Assembly: GCF_019925205.1 (NCBI RefSeq)
Contig: NC_083560.1
Span: 43,508,270-43,572,269, forward strand
Reading direction: 5' to 3'
From: Metopolophium dirhodum
Taxonomy: Eukaryota; Arthropoda; Insecta; Hemiptera; Aphididae
Length of the DNA stretch: 64,000 nucleotides
Below are positions 12,096 to 24,800 of this stretch, piece after piece. Every line of letters starts with the position of its first letter. Positions within the stretch are counted from its first letter, which is position 1. Below the pieces are notes generated by a model. That model saw nothing but the letters and a program-made list of their open reading frames with translations, had not been told where the DNA came from and ran no database searches. The position numbers and the translations under genes are program-made.

Positions 12096-12420
12096 TTCTT
12101 GGTAGATACGCCAAGGCGACGCGGCGGCAGCAGGCTCATCTCAAACTGAACAATAATAATAATAATAATAATAATATTGTTGGTCTGTGAGGTTGATCGG
12201 GATAGTAAAAAGTAAAAACGTTACTAAAACATACGAACTAAATTGAAAAATAGGGGGTCGGAGTACCAGGGATTCATGGTCTAATCGTTACTTTTCTTCA
12301 GTTTCGGCGGCGGCGGTTCGGCGGCGGTTCGGCGGCTGTTGCGACGACGCGCGGCAGCAGTAGCTACTCGCTCAATGGCCATCACGATCATAGCATACGT
12401 TCCTGTTACATTATGTTACA
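12096..12420. other. CpG-rich patch with CGG repeats
   Basis: It adjoins the truncated end of the TTAA MITE. It holds 'gcgacgcggcggcagcag', an (AAT)n microsatellite, and at 12304-12337 a (CGG)-rich run interspersed with 'ttcgg', then 'gacgacgcgcggcagcag'. Base composition is unlike the surroundings and resembles an unmethylated promoter or first exon, but no convincing start codon, splice pair or domain is seen. Confidence 0.45.
12152..12175 (+). repeat. (AAT)n microsatellite
   Basis: About eight perfect tandem AAT triplets between CpG-rich flanks. Confidence 0.9.
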
Positions 12421-13380
12421 TTATAAAAAATATCGTCGCTTACAACATTTTTGCAACGTACTATATGAGCCGTAACTATGAACCACTACTGTAACTATGA
12501 ACCACTACTGAGTACAAATAAACCATCCCGCGTCGTTTTTAGCAAATTTCTCATCCAAAATCTCATGACGATAAAAAATGATATATACCAATATTAAAAA
12601 TCACGAAGGGAATAAATTTTCCATATAAATAAATGCAAATAGAATTCAATAGATTTATGATTATAGTATATCAATGTTACCAAGTACTAGTAATGTGTGC
12701 GTACAATTTTGATTTGACGAACAACTGGATGATTGAAAACTTGGATAACTAACAAATTCATACAGTTTTGTAATCGCTTATCATCTCTATTGTTATTAGT
12801 AATTTATAATAATATTATAAAATAATTTTACTATGCCGTAATAGATGTATTAATTTATTTGAATTGGAATTTAACTGTTAAACTTAAACTGTCTACGAAC
12901 TACGATGAAAAACTATTTAAAGCGAAGAGTGAAGACAATATTATGTTAACAAAATAATTTGCAATTTTTACGAATTCCGTCCTGATTATAAAAATAAGTG
13001 CGGATATTTTTAAAAGTACCAATTAGATCCAATTGGTTACTTAAAACCACATTCAAAGTTGAAAATCGAATCTTTCTACTAGAAAAAATATCTTCAGACG
13101 TTCAGACACAAAAAAATAAAATATATAAGAGTACATAATATGAACATTATCCTATTGGAACAATATAGTATATTATTGTATAATATTATTTATATTATGT
13201 AATACGTTACTATCTTCAAGTTACATTCTTTTTTGGTAATTTTTAAAATAAATAATTTTTGTCTCTGGCCCAATCCACCACATTGCCACAATCAACAAAT
13301 GAAAATATTGTATTAAAGGTATTTCATAAAAATTAAACTCAGGGGCGTGCGTGATAATTTAAAAATTCGTAACGATTAAA
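12421..13380. other. Intergenic, nothing recognised
   Basis: AT-rich sequence. The only local structure is a short tandem duplication of 'gtaactatgaaccactact' at about 12472-12510. No genes or TE termini were found. Confidence 0.5.
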
Positions 13381-13384
13381 ATTC

Positions 13385-13862
13385 AAAAAAGCATGTAAGT
13401 GTGTGTGACTCTGCTGTACAGTAGGTTGCAAATGGACGACTGTAATGGATGGTGTTAAATTTGAATTCAATGATATAATATTATTGTATTACAAAAAACA
13501 ATTTTGAACGGAGACAGTTTGTCAGCCTAGACTATTTTATATTATGTTAATATTGCAAATATTAATACGGTAGCCGGTTAAGTTGAACTATTATTTGTTT
13601 ATTATCATATTTGTATAGAATAATATACTTTAGAAGTTTCAAGTACGCACAAATAATATTTTATAAATATAACACAAAACTAAAATCGTTCTTCTTCGTT
13701 TAAATATCTAATTTTGTCCAAATTTGAACATAAAATAACTATAAAAAAAAGCGGGTTAGTGGATGTCACTCTGCTGTATAGTAGGTTTCAAGTGGGTCAA
13801 TGTATAATGGATTGTATTAATATAATATCACTGTATAAGAAAAACAATTCTGAGCGGGACTG
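13385..13862 (+). repeat. Family A left-end fragments (A4, two tandem starts)
   Basis: The family A left end occurs twice in the same orientation: at ~13385 (gtgactctgctgtacagtagg) and again at ~13750 (gcgggttagtggatgtcact). Each is followed by the 'aatggatgg..aattcaatgatataat' segment and truncated soon after. This may be a tandem insertion or the result of unequal recombination. Confidence 0.7.
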
Positions 13863-14059
13863 TTTATTATTATTTTATTCGTTTCAATGGTGATAAACAA
13901 AGCGTTAGAAATAACCTAATCCATTTTTAGCGATTTTTCGTAATTTGTCAGTAGTTTTTTCCGTGGCATAAAATAACTATTGAGAAAATCGAAAAATTAC
14001 CTCTTTAAAGTTTAAATCTTGATCCAATTTGCTAAAAGAAAATATATGTTGAAATCAAA

Positions 14060-15236
14060 GCTCTCCTAGTTGGTACTTTAGGGAGTCAAAAGTAAAAATA
14101 GTTTTCAAAAGCACCGTAAAAAATAAAATAAAAGTGAAGGAAAAACGGGAATTTCTACAAAACATCTGTTTTCGAGAAAATCAATTTTGGTTTTTGGTGC
14201 AACTCTTAAACAAATGACCGTAGGTACATGCAACTTTGACTAAATGTGTATATCAGCATTCTCTATACACCATAACATTTTCCAAATATTTTGACCTATT
14301 TTGAGCTGTTTACGGACATTTTCAGTTTCCATTTTATTTAGTTTTTTTTCTATAAATATCAATACATTTTATTTGTTGGTTAAAAAGCTTGAAAATTAAT
14401 TAGAAAGCTCCTAGTATATTGTTTCAAAGGCAGATGAAAAAAATTAAAAATCCTTAGTCACAGTTTTTATTTAAAGGCATTGAAAGTTCAAAACTTAACA
14501 AAATACGTAAAAATCTTTTTAAATTCATAAAAAATTTCCTTTTTAAAACTATAAGACTTGAAAATGTAATACAAGATTTCTCTTAAGTTTTTTTAACTTA
14601 ATCAATAAAAAAAAATCTACAAGAAAGTTAAATTAAATTTTTATGAGCGTTTGAAATTCATATTTTTACAACTTTTGATATTCACTTGATTTCTCATGTA
14701 ACGATTTTTTTTATTTAATTGTAATTAAAAAATGAATAACTGTAGATACTTGAAAATTGTACTGAATGTTTATATTAGCATTTTCTATACACCATACAAT
14801 TTTGAAAATAATTTGACTCTTTTTGAGCTGTTTACGGACATTGTTAGTTTTCAATTTTTTAGTTTTTTTTTCTATAATTATTAATTATCAATAAAATTTT
14901 CATGTTGGGTAAAATAGCTTGAAAATTTAATAGAAAGGTCCTAGTATATTGTTTCAAAGGCAGATAAAAAAATTAAAAATCCATAGTCACAATTTTTTTT
15001 ATAAGCATTTAAAGTTTAAATATTGACAAAATTCATCACATTTAAAATTTTGTAGTTAAAAATGTATAAAATGTTTAACTTTTATGGCTAAGGATCGAAA
15101 ATTTAAAATAAGGTTCCACGTAAATAGGTTATAATTTATATAATATGTAATTTACTTTATTCACAATAATATCATAATAATTGGTTCTTAGAAATATCAT
15201 AGACTGAACTCAGGTCTTCGCTCAGAATCGTTTTTC
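14060..15236 (-). repeat. Family A copy A5, reverse orientation
   Basis: It reads from the decayed 'ctagttggtactttagggag' segment through both monomers to 'cttcgctcagaatcg'. Both extreme ends are missing. Similar sequences (cgtttcaatggtgataaac and cgtttccatggtaataaac) lie just outside it at ~13879 and ~15289. A small perfect hairpin (cctaattcc/ggaattagg, 15238-15260) abuts its right border. Confidence 0.75.
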
Positions 15237-15950
15237 TCCTAATTCCTAGTGGGAATTAGGTACATTTCACATGTCATTCGTTTCCATGGTAATAAACAAA
15301 ACGTTCCGCAAAAACAGTTAGAAATTAAAAATATCAGTAACCAGCCCAAAAACATAATAATATTTATGTTAAAAAAACAATAATTTTAGAATTTTTAAAA
15401 TTGATAGTGTGGGCCAGCTAAAATAATTTCCATTTAAACCTATCACCGTGTGGTGGCGATGTTGTTGCCTGCTATCATATTTGCAATACATATACATACA
15501 ACGTTAATATTCAAACTATTAACTAACTAAAATTATTATCAGTTATGAGCACGACTAAACAGTACAAAAACCACGGGCGGCTACGGAGATAATATTATTA
15601 TAGTTGCTTTTTCCTTTGGTTTATGCCGCTGTTTAGTCCCGTACATACCAGGATCCCATATAGACGACTGACGAGGTTTGTGACGAGACATCGTCATTGC
15701 CCATCCGACAACTATTCACGCGTCGCCACTGCATCATGTAGTTTAAAATCGTAAATAAAAAATTTAACCTGATAACTAATATCATTGAGTATAGATAGTA
15801 ATTTGTAAATATTTTGACTTCAGACGCTCATAAAAAATAACAGGTAGTGGATTTACGGAACTTTTTTTTTAATTTCCAATAACATCAACTTATAAGGAAC
15901 GTTGTAATACAACAAGTTTTTTGACCGACCAAAAATTTGATAACCAATAT
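15237..15950. other. Intergenic between family A copies
   Basis: It contains a 9-bp-arm hairpin at 15238-15260 and a GC-richer stretch at 15560-15740 related to the patch near 8170. No gene is recognised. Confidence 0.4.
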
Positions 15951-15951
15951 C

Positions 15952-17404
15952 AAAAAAAAAAAGGTAGGTAAGTGAATGTCGCTCTGCTGTACAGTAGGTT
16001 ACAAGTGGGTCACTGTAATGGATGGTCTTAAATTTGAATTCAATGATATAATATCATTGTATAAGAAAAACGATTCTGAGCGAAAACGGTCAGTCAGCCT
16101 ATGATATTACCAAGTATATTTGATGATATTATTGTGAATATAAAGTAATTTATATATAACCTATTTACGTGGAGCCTTGTTTAAAATGTTCAATCCTTAG
16201 CTATAAAAGTTGAACATTTTATAAATTTTTAACTACAAAATAATTATTAAATTTTAAATTTGATAAATGTTGTCAAAATTTGAACTTTAAATGCTTATAA
16301 CAAAAAATTGTGCCTAAGTATTTTTAATATTTTTCAACTGCTATTAGAACGATATATCAGGAGCCTTATATTAAATTTTCACGCTTTTTTACCCAACAAA
16401 TAAAATTTTATTGATATTTATAGAAAAAAAAACTAAAAAAATTGAAAACTGACAATGTCCGTTCAGAAAAGCTCAAAAAGAGTCAAAATATTTTCAACTG
16501 TATGGTGTATAGAAAATTAAAATATAAACATTCAGTAAAATTGTCATGTATCTAGAGTTATTCGTTTTTGAATTACAACAAAATAGTAAAATCGTTACAT
16601 GAGAAATCGAGTGAATATCAAATGTTGTAAAAATATGAATTTCAAACGCTCATAAAAATTTAATTTGACTTTCTTGTAGACATTTTTTTTTGATAGAGGT
16701 AGACAAACTTATGGATAATCTTGTATAACATTTTCAAATTTTAGATTTAAAAAGAAAAATATTTATGAATTCTCAACATAAAATAATTTGCTAATTTTCG
16801 TGATTTTTCCGTATTTTGTAAACATTTAAACTTTCAATGCCTATAAATAAAAACTGTGACTAAGGATTTATAATTTTTTTCATCTGCCCTTGAAACAATA
16901 ACCTAGGAGCCTTCTATTAAATTTTCAAGCTTTTTTAACCAACAAATAAAATTATTGATATTTATAGAAAAAAAACTAAAAAAATAGAAACTGAAAATGT
17001 CATTAAACAGCTCAAAATAAGTCAAAATATTTGGAAAATGTTATGGTGTATAGGAAATGCAATTATAAACATTCAGTCAAAATGTCATATGTCCCTACGG
17101 TAATTGGTTTTAGAGTTACACCAAAAACCAAAATCGATTTTCTTGAAAACAGATTTTGCGTAAAAATTCCCATTTTTCCTTAATTTTTCTTTTGTTTTTC
17201 ACGTCGCTTTTGAAAACTACTGGGCAATTTTTATTTTTAACTCCCCAAAGTACCAACTAGATTCACTTTCCTATCAGAAAAGTTACTGTTGAAGAAAATC
17301 CAAGCACTTTTACTGTCCTAAAAGGTGATGACAGACACAACAATAAAAAAAAAACACACATCATTGTAAAATCAATACATTCATCGCTTCGCTCAGAATC
17401 TAAA
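15952..17404 (+). repeat. Family A copy A6, near full length
   Basis: It begins with a run of A then ggtaggtaagtgaatgtcgc, contains both ~550-bp monomers, and ends with cattcatcgcttcgctcagaatctaaa. At ~1.45 kb it serves as a reference for the family. No open reading frame is conserved with other copies, which points to a non-autonomous element. Confidence 0.85.
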
Positions 17405-17744
17405 ACTGTTTTTTTCGAGTCGAGTTAATAATGGTTTCATATGATGTTGAAATATGTATTTGTTATTTTGTATGTTTAAATGGTTTAATTAAATTTAAAA
17501 TATTGGTTATACATGATAAAATATAGGTACGCACGTACCTTCCGCAAAATAATTATTTATTTGTGTTGTCATTACTCATTACATAATATGATCGTTAATT
17601 AACTGTTGGTGATTATATTTTTATAAATTTAGGTACTTATATAATACATATATAATTAATACTAAATTTGCTATGTTAAATCCATTGTGTATATATTATG
17701 TATAATAATATACGATATGTTGATATACCATTTACCTACCATTG

Positions 17745-18660
17745 ATAGGACGTAACACGGACATTTATTTGTCTCCGTCTTACAACTTTACAAGTGCGTA
17801 TACTAACATGGAAAATGTACGCTCAACCATGTATAGCTCTGTTAGTATATAACAATATTAGAGCGAATCGACCTGGTATGGAACTTGATGTGTTTGCATG
17901 TGGGTTTTTTTTACGATAGTTCAATTTTTTAGCAAGTTTTGCGAATATAGGTATAGCATATATTATAAATGGCAGTCGAAGTGAACCATTTTAAAGGGGT
18001 CGGATTTAGGCAATAGTCTATATCCATCGTGAGTGATGTGGGTCTGTGTATAGTGACTGTTCATTACTGTGCGTGAGTTCTCCGAACGCTTTATTTAATT
18101 AAAGATAAACTACGACTAAGATTCTTGGAAACCAATAACGTGCAGTCACACGTCACAATGTTTTGCGATCAAAAAAGTTTTAACGTGAAAGTCTCAAAAA
18201 GCGGAAGAAAAATTCACCCTGTACCTGCAAAAGCCAGAGTTTAATTTCGTTTATTTTTTTTTTTTTCGGAAAACATATTTGAATTCCTTATTCTCTTTTC
18301 TAGGTTATGTAAGAAATGGATTTTCGATTTTTGAATAATCAAGAAAAGAAAATATGAAATTCAAATATTTTTTTTCTTTCGCTTATTGATCTATAAATTC
18401 ACGGACAAACGACCCGATTACAACAGCCTTAACTCACTTATAAAAATGAATTATCGTAAAAAACCCACATAGAAACACAGATAATGTGTTAGCTAATGTC
18501 AGTTAAATAGACAATAGTTAATGTTCTTACCATCAAGTTTCATAAGAGATCGATTCGCTCTATTTTTTAAACTAATGAAGCTAGTAGAGTGATCTTCTGA
18601 GCATACATATTTTGCAATGTTATGACAGAGACAACAAAATATGTCCGTGAAGCGTCTTAT
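17745..18660. mobile_element. Foldback element, family M copy M1
   Basis: Two ~250-bp arms are inverted copies. The left arm (from ~17745, cacggacatttatttgtctc, through gagcgaatcgacctg to gtgggttttttttacgata) matches in reverse the right arm 18430-18660. The interior (~430 bp) holds a further AT-rich hairpin at ~18265-18395. The shared arm motif, tccgtcttac followed ~90 bp later by gagcgaatcga/gagtgaattga, links it to 29170-29577 and 53951-54231. No coding content. Exact termini are uncertain. Confidence 0.7.
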
Positions 18661-18734
18661 TAAAATATTACGCATACGGGCATAGCCTTCTTATCTTTAC
18701 TAAACATATACGCTTTTTGGCCGACGGAGTGAAC

Positions 18735-18835
18735 AACGATGGCTATCAGTTTTGCGCTCTCGCAGAAGATTCTTAGCGATAAACAGTAACTAATATATTT
18801 TAAACAAGAGTGAAAAGAGATGCAATGACAATGCA
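18735..18835 (+). repeat. Arm of a dispersed inverted repeat (partner at 22871-22970)
   Basis: From acgatgg through agaagattct to caagagtgaaaagagatgca, this matches in reverse the stretch 22871-22970 (tgcatctcttcactcttg ... ccatccatcgt). The two lie ~4 kb apart, one upstream of the chromo shadow gene and one in its intron. Confidence 0.65.
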
Positions 18836-19221
18836 TTATGATCGGGACATGCCGATAACATTATTGGTAGGTATCAGTTGTGTCTAATTTGTATAATATA
18901 CAAATATATAATATATTTTATTATAATGATGTTGCATTCTTAAATTTAAATTAGTAATATACAAATAATCAGTTCGGGCACTTCAGACAAAGATTTATTT
19001 ATGATTCATATTGTAATGTAAAATATTAAATACATGTAGGTAGGTACTTCATTCGATTTTGATATTTATATAAACGCAAGTCTCAAGATGATTTTGTGAA
19101 ATCATTTTAATAATATTTTGATTAAGTTAGTACTAAATCTGTTTAATTTCTTTTTAAGAATTACCCCTAACAGTTTATTTGATTGGATTAGACCCATCAA
19201 AAGAACAGTATTGGGTACTGC

Positions 19222-19868
19222 GCCGGCCCGCGTATTCTCCCGCCACACAGTGTTACAGTGTTTAGTTTACGCCCGCCACTTATAATTCTCGTATTTTCGA
19301 TGTGCTATTTGTCTTCTATACAATGTATAGTGTACTACTGAAGGTATTTAAAAAAAATAATAATAATAACACAATAAATTCAAAAGTATGAACAATTATA
19401 TTTATGAATAATATTATAAAATAATCGTAAAAATAAAAATATATAAACTTATAAACTTGATGTTTAGTACTACTTATATTATATGTATATACGATAAAAG
19501 CACTACAGAAAATTTCAGTGACGACGACTGCTTAACTGAGGGTAGATACTCCATAATATTATATACAGTACCACTGTTATTGCGCCTATCTTATATCATT
19601 AATTTTACTTGAAGGATTATTCTTAAAATATCAAATAAGTGAATTTCTAACGGAGTTATACATATATACATATATACCCATATATTATACTTTTGTATTT
19701 ATCGTGTCATTATTATTATTATTTTTAATACCGTGTTTTTTCGTACTATTTTTATCTGTAGTATAAATTGTATAAAATATGATTAGCACATCGAAAATAC
19801 GGGAAATAAAAGTGGCGGGCCTCAACTAAACCTGAGTGGCGGGAGAATACGCGGGCGGGCGAGCGTCA
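19222..19868. mobile_element. MITE with ~80-bp GC-rich inverted repeats
   Basis: The left arm 19226-19310 (gcccgcgtattctcccgccac ... gtattttcgatgtgct) matches in reverse the right arm 19785-19862 (agcacatcgaaaatacggg ... gtggcgggagaatacgcgggc). The ~475-bp interior is AT-rich and continues weakly palindromic. No target duplication could be fixed with confidence. Confidence 0.75.
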
Positions 19869-20220
19869 ACTTTGTTACAGCAACATCGATCGGCATAAAC
19901 ATAATAATACAATTCTTATCTTAAAGTTGTTTTTTAAAGGTTGTTTAGGGTTTTATTGCCTTATTTTAAAATATATGCTTTTTCTATAGTGTTGTAAGTG
20001 TTGAAGCCGGGAACGAACAATAATAGACCGTGCGCCTGCGGGTATCCAGTATCCAGTATCCACAATACTTCGTATCGCATAAAATAATAGAATAATTACC
20101 TACCGGTATGCATGGTGTGTATATCGTATACCTATGTGCGTGAGTAGCCGAGTAGCGGCGTGTGTAGTTCGATCTGCTGCTGTTCGGGAATGCCCTGCAA
20201 ATACTGATGAAGTGAAAGTG

Positions 20221-20252
20221 TACGTGTGTATATGTGTATGTGTGTGTGTGTA
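20221..20252 (+). repeat. (GT)n-type simple repeat
   Basis: An interrupted TG/TA dinucleotide tract. Confidence 0.8.
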
Positions 20253-20333
20253 TACTTATATTAGAATAAAATGTCAACACGAATTTACGATATTAAATAT
20301 AATAAATATTTCACTAACACATAATAAACAAAT

Positions 20334-20780
20334 TTATATGGCCCTTTGGCCCAACAGTCAAAAATAATATAATAATAAATTGGCCGTTTGACACAATTAA
20401 TAAATATAATATAATAATAAATAATAATATGACAAGCTATTAATGATGAGCTTAATGACGAGCTGTAATACAATATAATAATAAAGTGTTTTTACTCACA
20501 ATCTGGTCGGTGTACGGCTGGCTAGCTGCTGCCTAACCTTAACAATAATAATAATACACAATAAAATACAAAATATAATATAATTTAAAGTGTGGCGATT
20601 TGCGCCCACTACACGAAATAATATAAAAGTGTGGCGATTTGTACCTGTGTACACGACGTATAATACAAAATAACTTGGCGATTCACGCCTGTATGTAAAA
20701 TAATATTTTGCGATCCGCACCTGATTTCGGGGCACGACAATAATATTATTTTCTTGTTCGGACTCTGGTTGATCGTTTTT
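20334..20780. repeat. Degenerate ~40-bp minisatellite, AT/GC alternating
   Basis: Units alternate a ~20-bp (aataat)-like half with a GC-richer half. The clearest are four consecutive units of 40-41 bp at 20576-20615, 20616-20655, 20656-20695 and 20696-20736. Each carries a version of tggcgatttgYRCCtg and ends near 'acacg' or 'gtatg'. Similar spacing upstream (tggccctttggcc, ttggccgtttgac) suggests the array begins near 20334. It lies just upstream of the promoter region. Confidence 0.5.
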
Positions 20781-20899
20781 AGCGAACTGGTGGTTCGGGC
20801 GGTCGTGCTAAATCTCCGGCGGCCGATCACTCGTAGTCTTCATATTATTATATAATTCACATGATAACATAATATACAAAAATAAAACAATATAATTCA

Positions 20900-21758
20900 T
20901 GGACAATGTGTGAGTGTGTGTCGGCCGGCGGTAATATAAGACATTAATGCATAACATTTTTGCTTTTCGGGCGGCAACAATTTAAAATTCCTCTATAGGT
21001 ACTTGTAAGTTGTAACGCATTCACACAGCGACCCGCGACAGACGACAGCGTCTGGTGTGTCGTTATATCAATGTCGTCATTGGTTGACGTTCCAGTTGTT
21101 CCAATTTTCGTACATATAATTTAAAATAACTTAAGAATCGCAGAGCTACACTCCCCTCCCCCGGGCGCCACCGCAAATGATTCGAGTCTTAAGAAATACA
21201 CCTCGATCGGTTTCGTCCTCCGGGCCCGGGAGTGATCCGTAATAATAATTATAATAATTATACCTACAAAATATTAATTATTGAAGTTATTATCGCGGTC
21301 TTTGCGCGGGACGTCCGAGTGAGACACCTGCGAATGTTTTCCGATCGCGTATTAGTGTTATCTCCGCGGTAGGAACCTATAATAATATAGACCTATACAG
21401 CTTTGCGGCGGCCTCGCGCACGGAAGGCGAATTTATTATGTTTTTGACTTTCCGAGCGTGCGCGGCATCTTGGCGGCACTGCGCGCGAGAGTTTGGTTAT
21501 TGGTCACTAATATGTTTATTCATTGCAGGTACACAATCAAAGCTCCCGATTCGCTGGACACGGCGGCGTGCTTACCTCGTGACTTGTAGTTGTTGTCGAC
21601 GGAACGCCGTCGCAGTGGCACAGACGAGTAGATAACGTGCTCACGGTCGCCGTTCAACAAGTGCTGCGTCTCCATACTTACCGCCGAACTCGTGCGTCCT
21701 GCCATACTTACGTCCTGTGTCGTTGTCCGTTGAATACTTATATCCTGCTACCGTCGTA
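20900..21758 (+). promoter_or_regulatory. CpG-rich promoter and 5' untranslated region of the chromo shadow gene
   Basis: Base composition shifts from AT-rich to GC/CpG-rich (ctcccctcccccgggcgcca, gtcctccgggcccggg, tttgcgcgggacgtccgag, ttgcggcggcctcgcgcacg) and returns to AT-rich just after the first splice donor. This fits an unmethylated promoter plus 5' UTR. No TATA box is obvious. A 65-codon upstream frame begins at 21438 but has no domain. The sequence ttcattgcag|gtaca at ~21524-21535 could also be used in splicing. The transcription start cannot be placed from sequence alone. Confidence 0.5.
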
Positions 21759-21838
21759 ATGTCGTCAATGAAACGCAAACTTCCCGAGAGGAACGAAGAC
21801 GCGAAACGCAAACGCAGTACTTGGATGATCTTTCCGGG
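21759..21838 (+). CDS. Chromo shadow domain protein (HP1-related), first coding exon
   Basis: This exon encodes residues 1-27 of the predicted 146-residue protein. The ATG at 21759 opens a short reading frame rich in Lys/Arg: residues 5-7 are KRK and 16-19 are KRKR, a plausible bipartite nuclear localisation signal. The exon ends at a strong donor (ggg|gtaagc, GT at 21839-21840) in phase 2 (two bases, gg). The acceptor at 32767-32768 supplies the third base (g), restoring Gly27 and continuing in the frame of the chromo shadow exon. That exact phase match, the ATG in a CpG-rich 5' region and the basic composition support the link. What is inferred is that no additional exon lies in the ~10.9-kb intron; I see none, but a short or alternative exon such as a chromodomain exon cannot be excluded. 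Confidence 0.7.
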
Positions 21839-24800
21839 GTAAGCACAGTACCTATAGCCTATGTATTTATTATATTTTATTATTATGCAGTCTCGTAACC
21901 AAGTTGAGTAAAAGTATTAAAATACTTTAAATGTACCTACTCAAATACGTATTTTAAATTCTTTATTTTCAAATATTTGTTCTTTTTAGTCTAAATACCT
22001 ATTTCATATTTTAATTTTCATCACGTAAAATAAAAATCGAGAATATAAAATATAGCTAATAATATATTATTATTTTTATACCTACTGAGAATTATAATCA
22101 ACCGATAATTCAAATAGATACTTAGACAAAAAAATCAGATTAATATTTTAAAGTTCCACCAAATGATACGGTGTAAAATGCTCTAAAAATTAATTGTAAA
22201 ACATGAAATTTGGTTCAGTTGATTTATAAGATAAAGCCAATGATTTTTTAAGTATTTGGATCTGTACGTACCTACTTAATTACATTTATTACTGATAGTA
22301 TTCAAATAGGTACCTACCTAAGTATTTTAAATACCTACTTATCAAAATAATTATGTGTATCTGTATTTAAATAGTTAATTTTACAAAGGTGATAATTATG
22401 TTATGTCACATTGTTGATATTAACCTTATTGATGCGGTATTGTTTAAAAATATTTTGTATCTAGCCAGAGTTTGGAAAGTTTACTTAAAAAATGAATGCG
22501 TTCTTTGGGTTGTTTTTTTAATTATTTATTTAAAAATGAATTACTAGGTATCTATAGAAATGAGACACCTCACAGTTTTCTATAATATTTATACAAATTA
22601 TGAAAAACAACATAGTAAAATAGTACCATTCAAATTTTTTTATTTTAATTTGTATTTACTAGGTAACAATTAAAAATTAGTTTAATTTAGACGGCCTATA
22701 AAATGTTCATGTTGTCCAAAAATATGAATATTGTCCATGTTCACACTTTATTTATAAGAAATGAGACATAAGTGAAGCTCACTAACTATGAATGTGTGGA
22801 CAATGAATGTTCAGAGTTCTTTCCAAACACTGGTTGTAGCCAACACAGTTGTTACCATATTGTTATAACCAGCAAGAGCATTGCATCTCTTCACTCTTGT
22901 TGAAAAAATATTAGTTTATGTACCTATCCCTCAGAAGATTCTGTGCAAGTGACAACCATCCATCGTTTCTCCCCCTCTGTCATTTCCAAAAATCTTAATA
23001 TGTTTATTGTTTATTGTATAGTAAAGATTGTATATATTATATTGTATACTAGTGTTTAATATAAATAGTTATAATTATAGTCCGGATTTATATTCTCTTA
23101 CAATACCCAAAATATTATGTTATATTTTCTAAAATACCTACAAATATTATCATTATACTCTTTTTGAGAACTAGAAAATTATGCATGTGATGTAATGTAA
23201 AAAAATTCATGAACATTTTCAAAAATTTGAAAATTAAGTAAATTTTACAATTTCTCATATTAATTTCTTATCAATTAAATATTATATTATATATTAATAG
23301 TATATTATTTAACCTACATAATTATATTTAAAACTGTGAACCTAGGTACTTGTATTATCTTTTACGCATTTTAATATTATTCTATTAAACATAATAATAT
23401 GGGAAATACAAAATATAAATTAAATTTATTTCGGTAATAAATGTGCATTTTTATCTATTATTAAAAAATTTGAATTTTTACTTCAGTATAAATGTTTAGT
23501 GTATACATGTTTTCCTAAATTAATTGATTTTTCCATTTTTGTTACCTATTTATTGTTTGAGTTGTTTCCACAATTTTACACAAACTACTTTTTATGAGTT
23601 GTTATTACAAATTAAATTGTACCTAGTTTTAACACAAAAGCATAGGTCAGAATTATCTATAATTTTATTGAAAAATATGTTTTATTTAACTTGTAGGTAC
23701 CTATTTATTTTAATTGTAGTTCATATCCGTAGTCGTTTAATTTATAATTAAATAATAAACATTTAATTGATTTAACTAACATATCAACCGTACAACCTAA
23801 ACAATTATTAATGTTAAGAAAAATACATTAAAAATTACATTTTCAAAGAAAGTTAAACATTTTCAGAAAATTTTGATGAATACAAAAATGTTCAAGCTTA
23901 CATCTCTAGGTATGCTTCAATATGCAATATTATATTATATTTTTTTTATAGCTTTTTTAAATAATTATTTTAGTAAGATAGGTAGGTACATTCTATTAGA
24001 CAACCACAATACATTTGCATAATAGAATAATTGCATTATAATAACAGTTAAAATAAAGTCTTTTGTATTAAATGGTTCCATCTGTTGTTTTCAAAAGTGT
24101 TTAAAATTAATGAAATTTTTATTTTATTTATTCAAAAAACCTAGAAACACTGGATTGCAAAACCAAATATTTGTATATTTAGTAGACAAATATGTTGTTC
24201 TTATCCGTATACATTAAGTAAAGTAGTGCGTAACAACATGGCAACTTATTACTATAAGTAGAACTTACTTATCACTTAACCAGCACTTTATCAATTTATC
24301 ACTGACTGTTTTTTTTTAAATGATAAAATAAAAATAGGTGTAAATGTTCAAAAATTATTTTTTTATATACTCATACAAATACATAAAAATCCAGACTATA
24401 TTGTACCTATAATATATATTATATAGTAGAAGTCACTTGTTAAGAACAATCTTGGGTCAAGGTAAAATATTTAAATTCATCGATTGGTTACTGTATTTAT
24501 TAAAATTATTATTTATATATATTTATTACATACTATTAAAAAAAAGTTATATTATATATTCATATCAATCACATGGGCAGGGCAGTCATCAATTAGTAAA
24601 TTAGTAAATTAGTAATAAAATGTTCCGTTTGAGATTTTTGTCCCAGTCGATCGGTCAATCATTGAAAGTTGTTCAGGTTATTGTTTGACTTATGATCTAT
24701 TGACAATGTTTTTACTCTCTTGAAGCGCTGTTTTAAACATAAAATGTCAATCCAATAACACAATTATTGTATCAATTTGTCTGTGTTTCTACAGCTTCTA

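Noticed and set aside
11664..12190. Three mutually similar short frames on both strands
   Set aside because: They arise from the TTAA MITE palindrome, which reads alike on both strands; not genes.
19984..20830. Cluster of 60-100-codon frames
   Set aside because: They fall on the ~40-bp minisatellite and a GT repeat, with low-complexity His/Thr/Tyr/Ile peptides.
21438..21705. 65- and 61-codon frames upstream of the HP1-like ATG
   Set aside because: Long frames are expected by chance in CpG-rich DNA. No domain is present; at best one is an upstream ORF in the 5' UTR.
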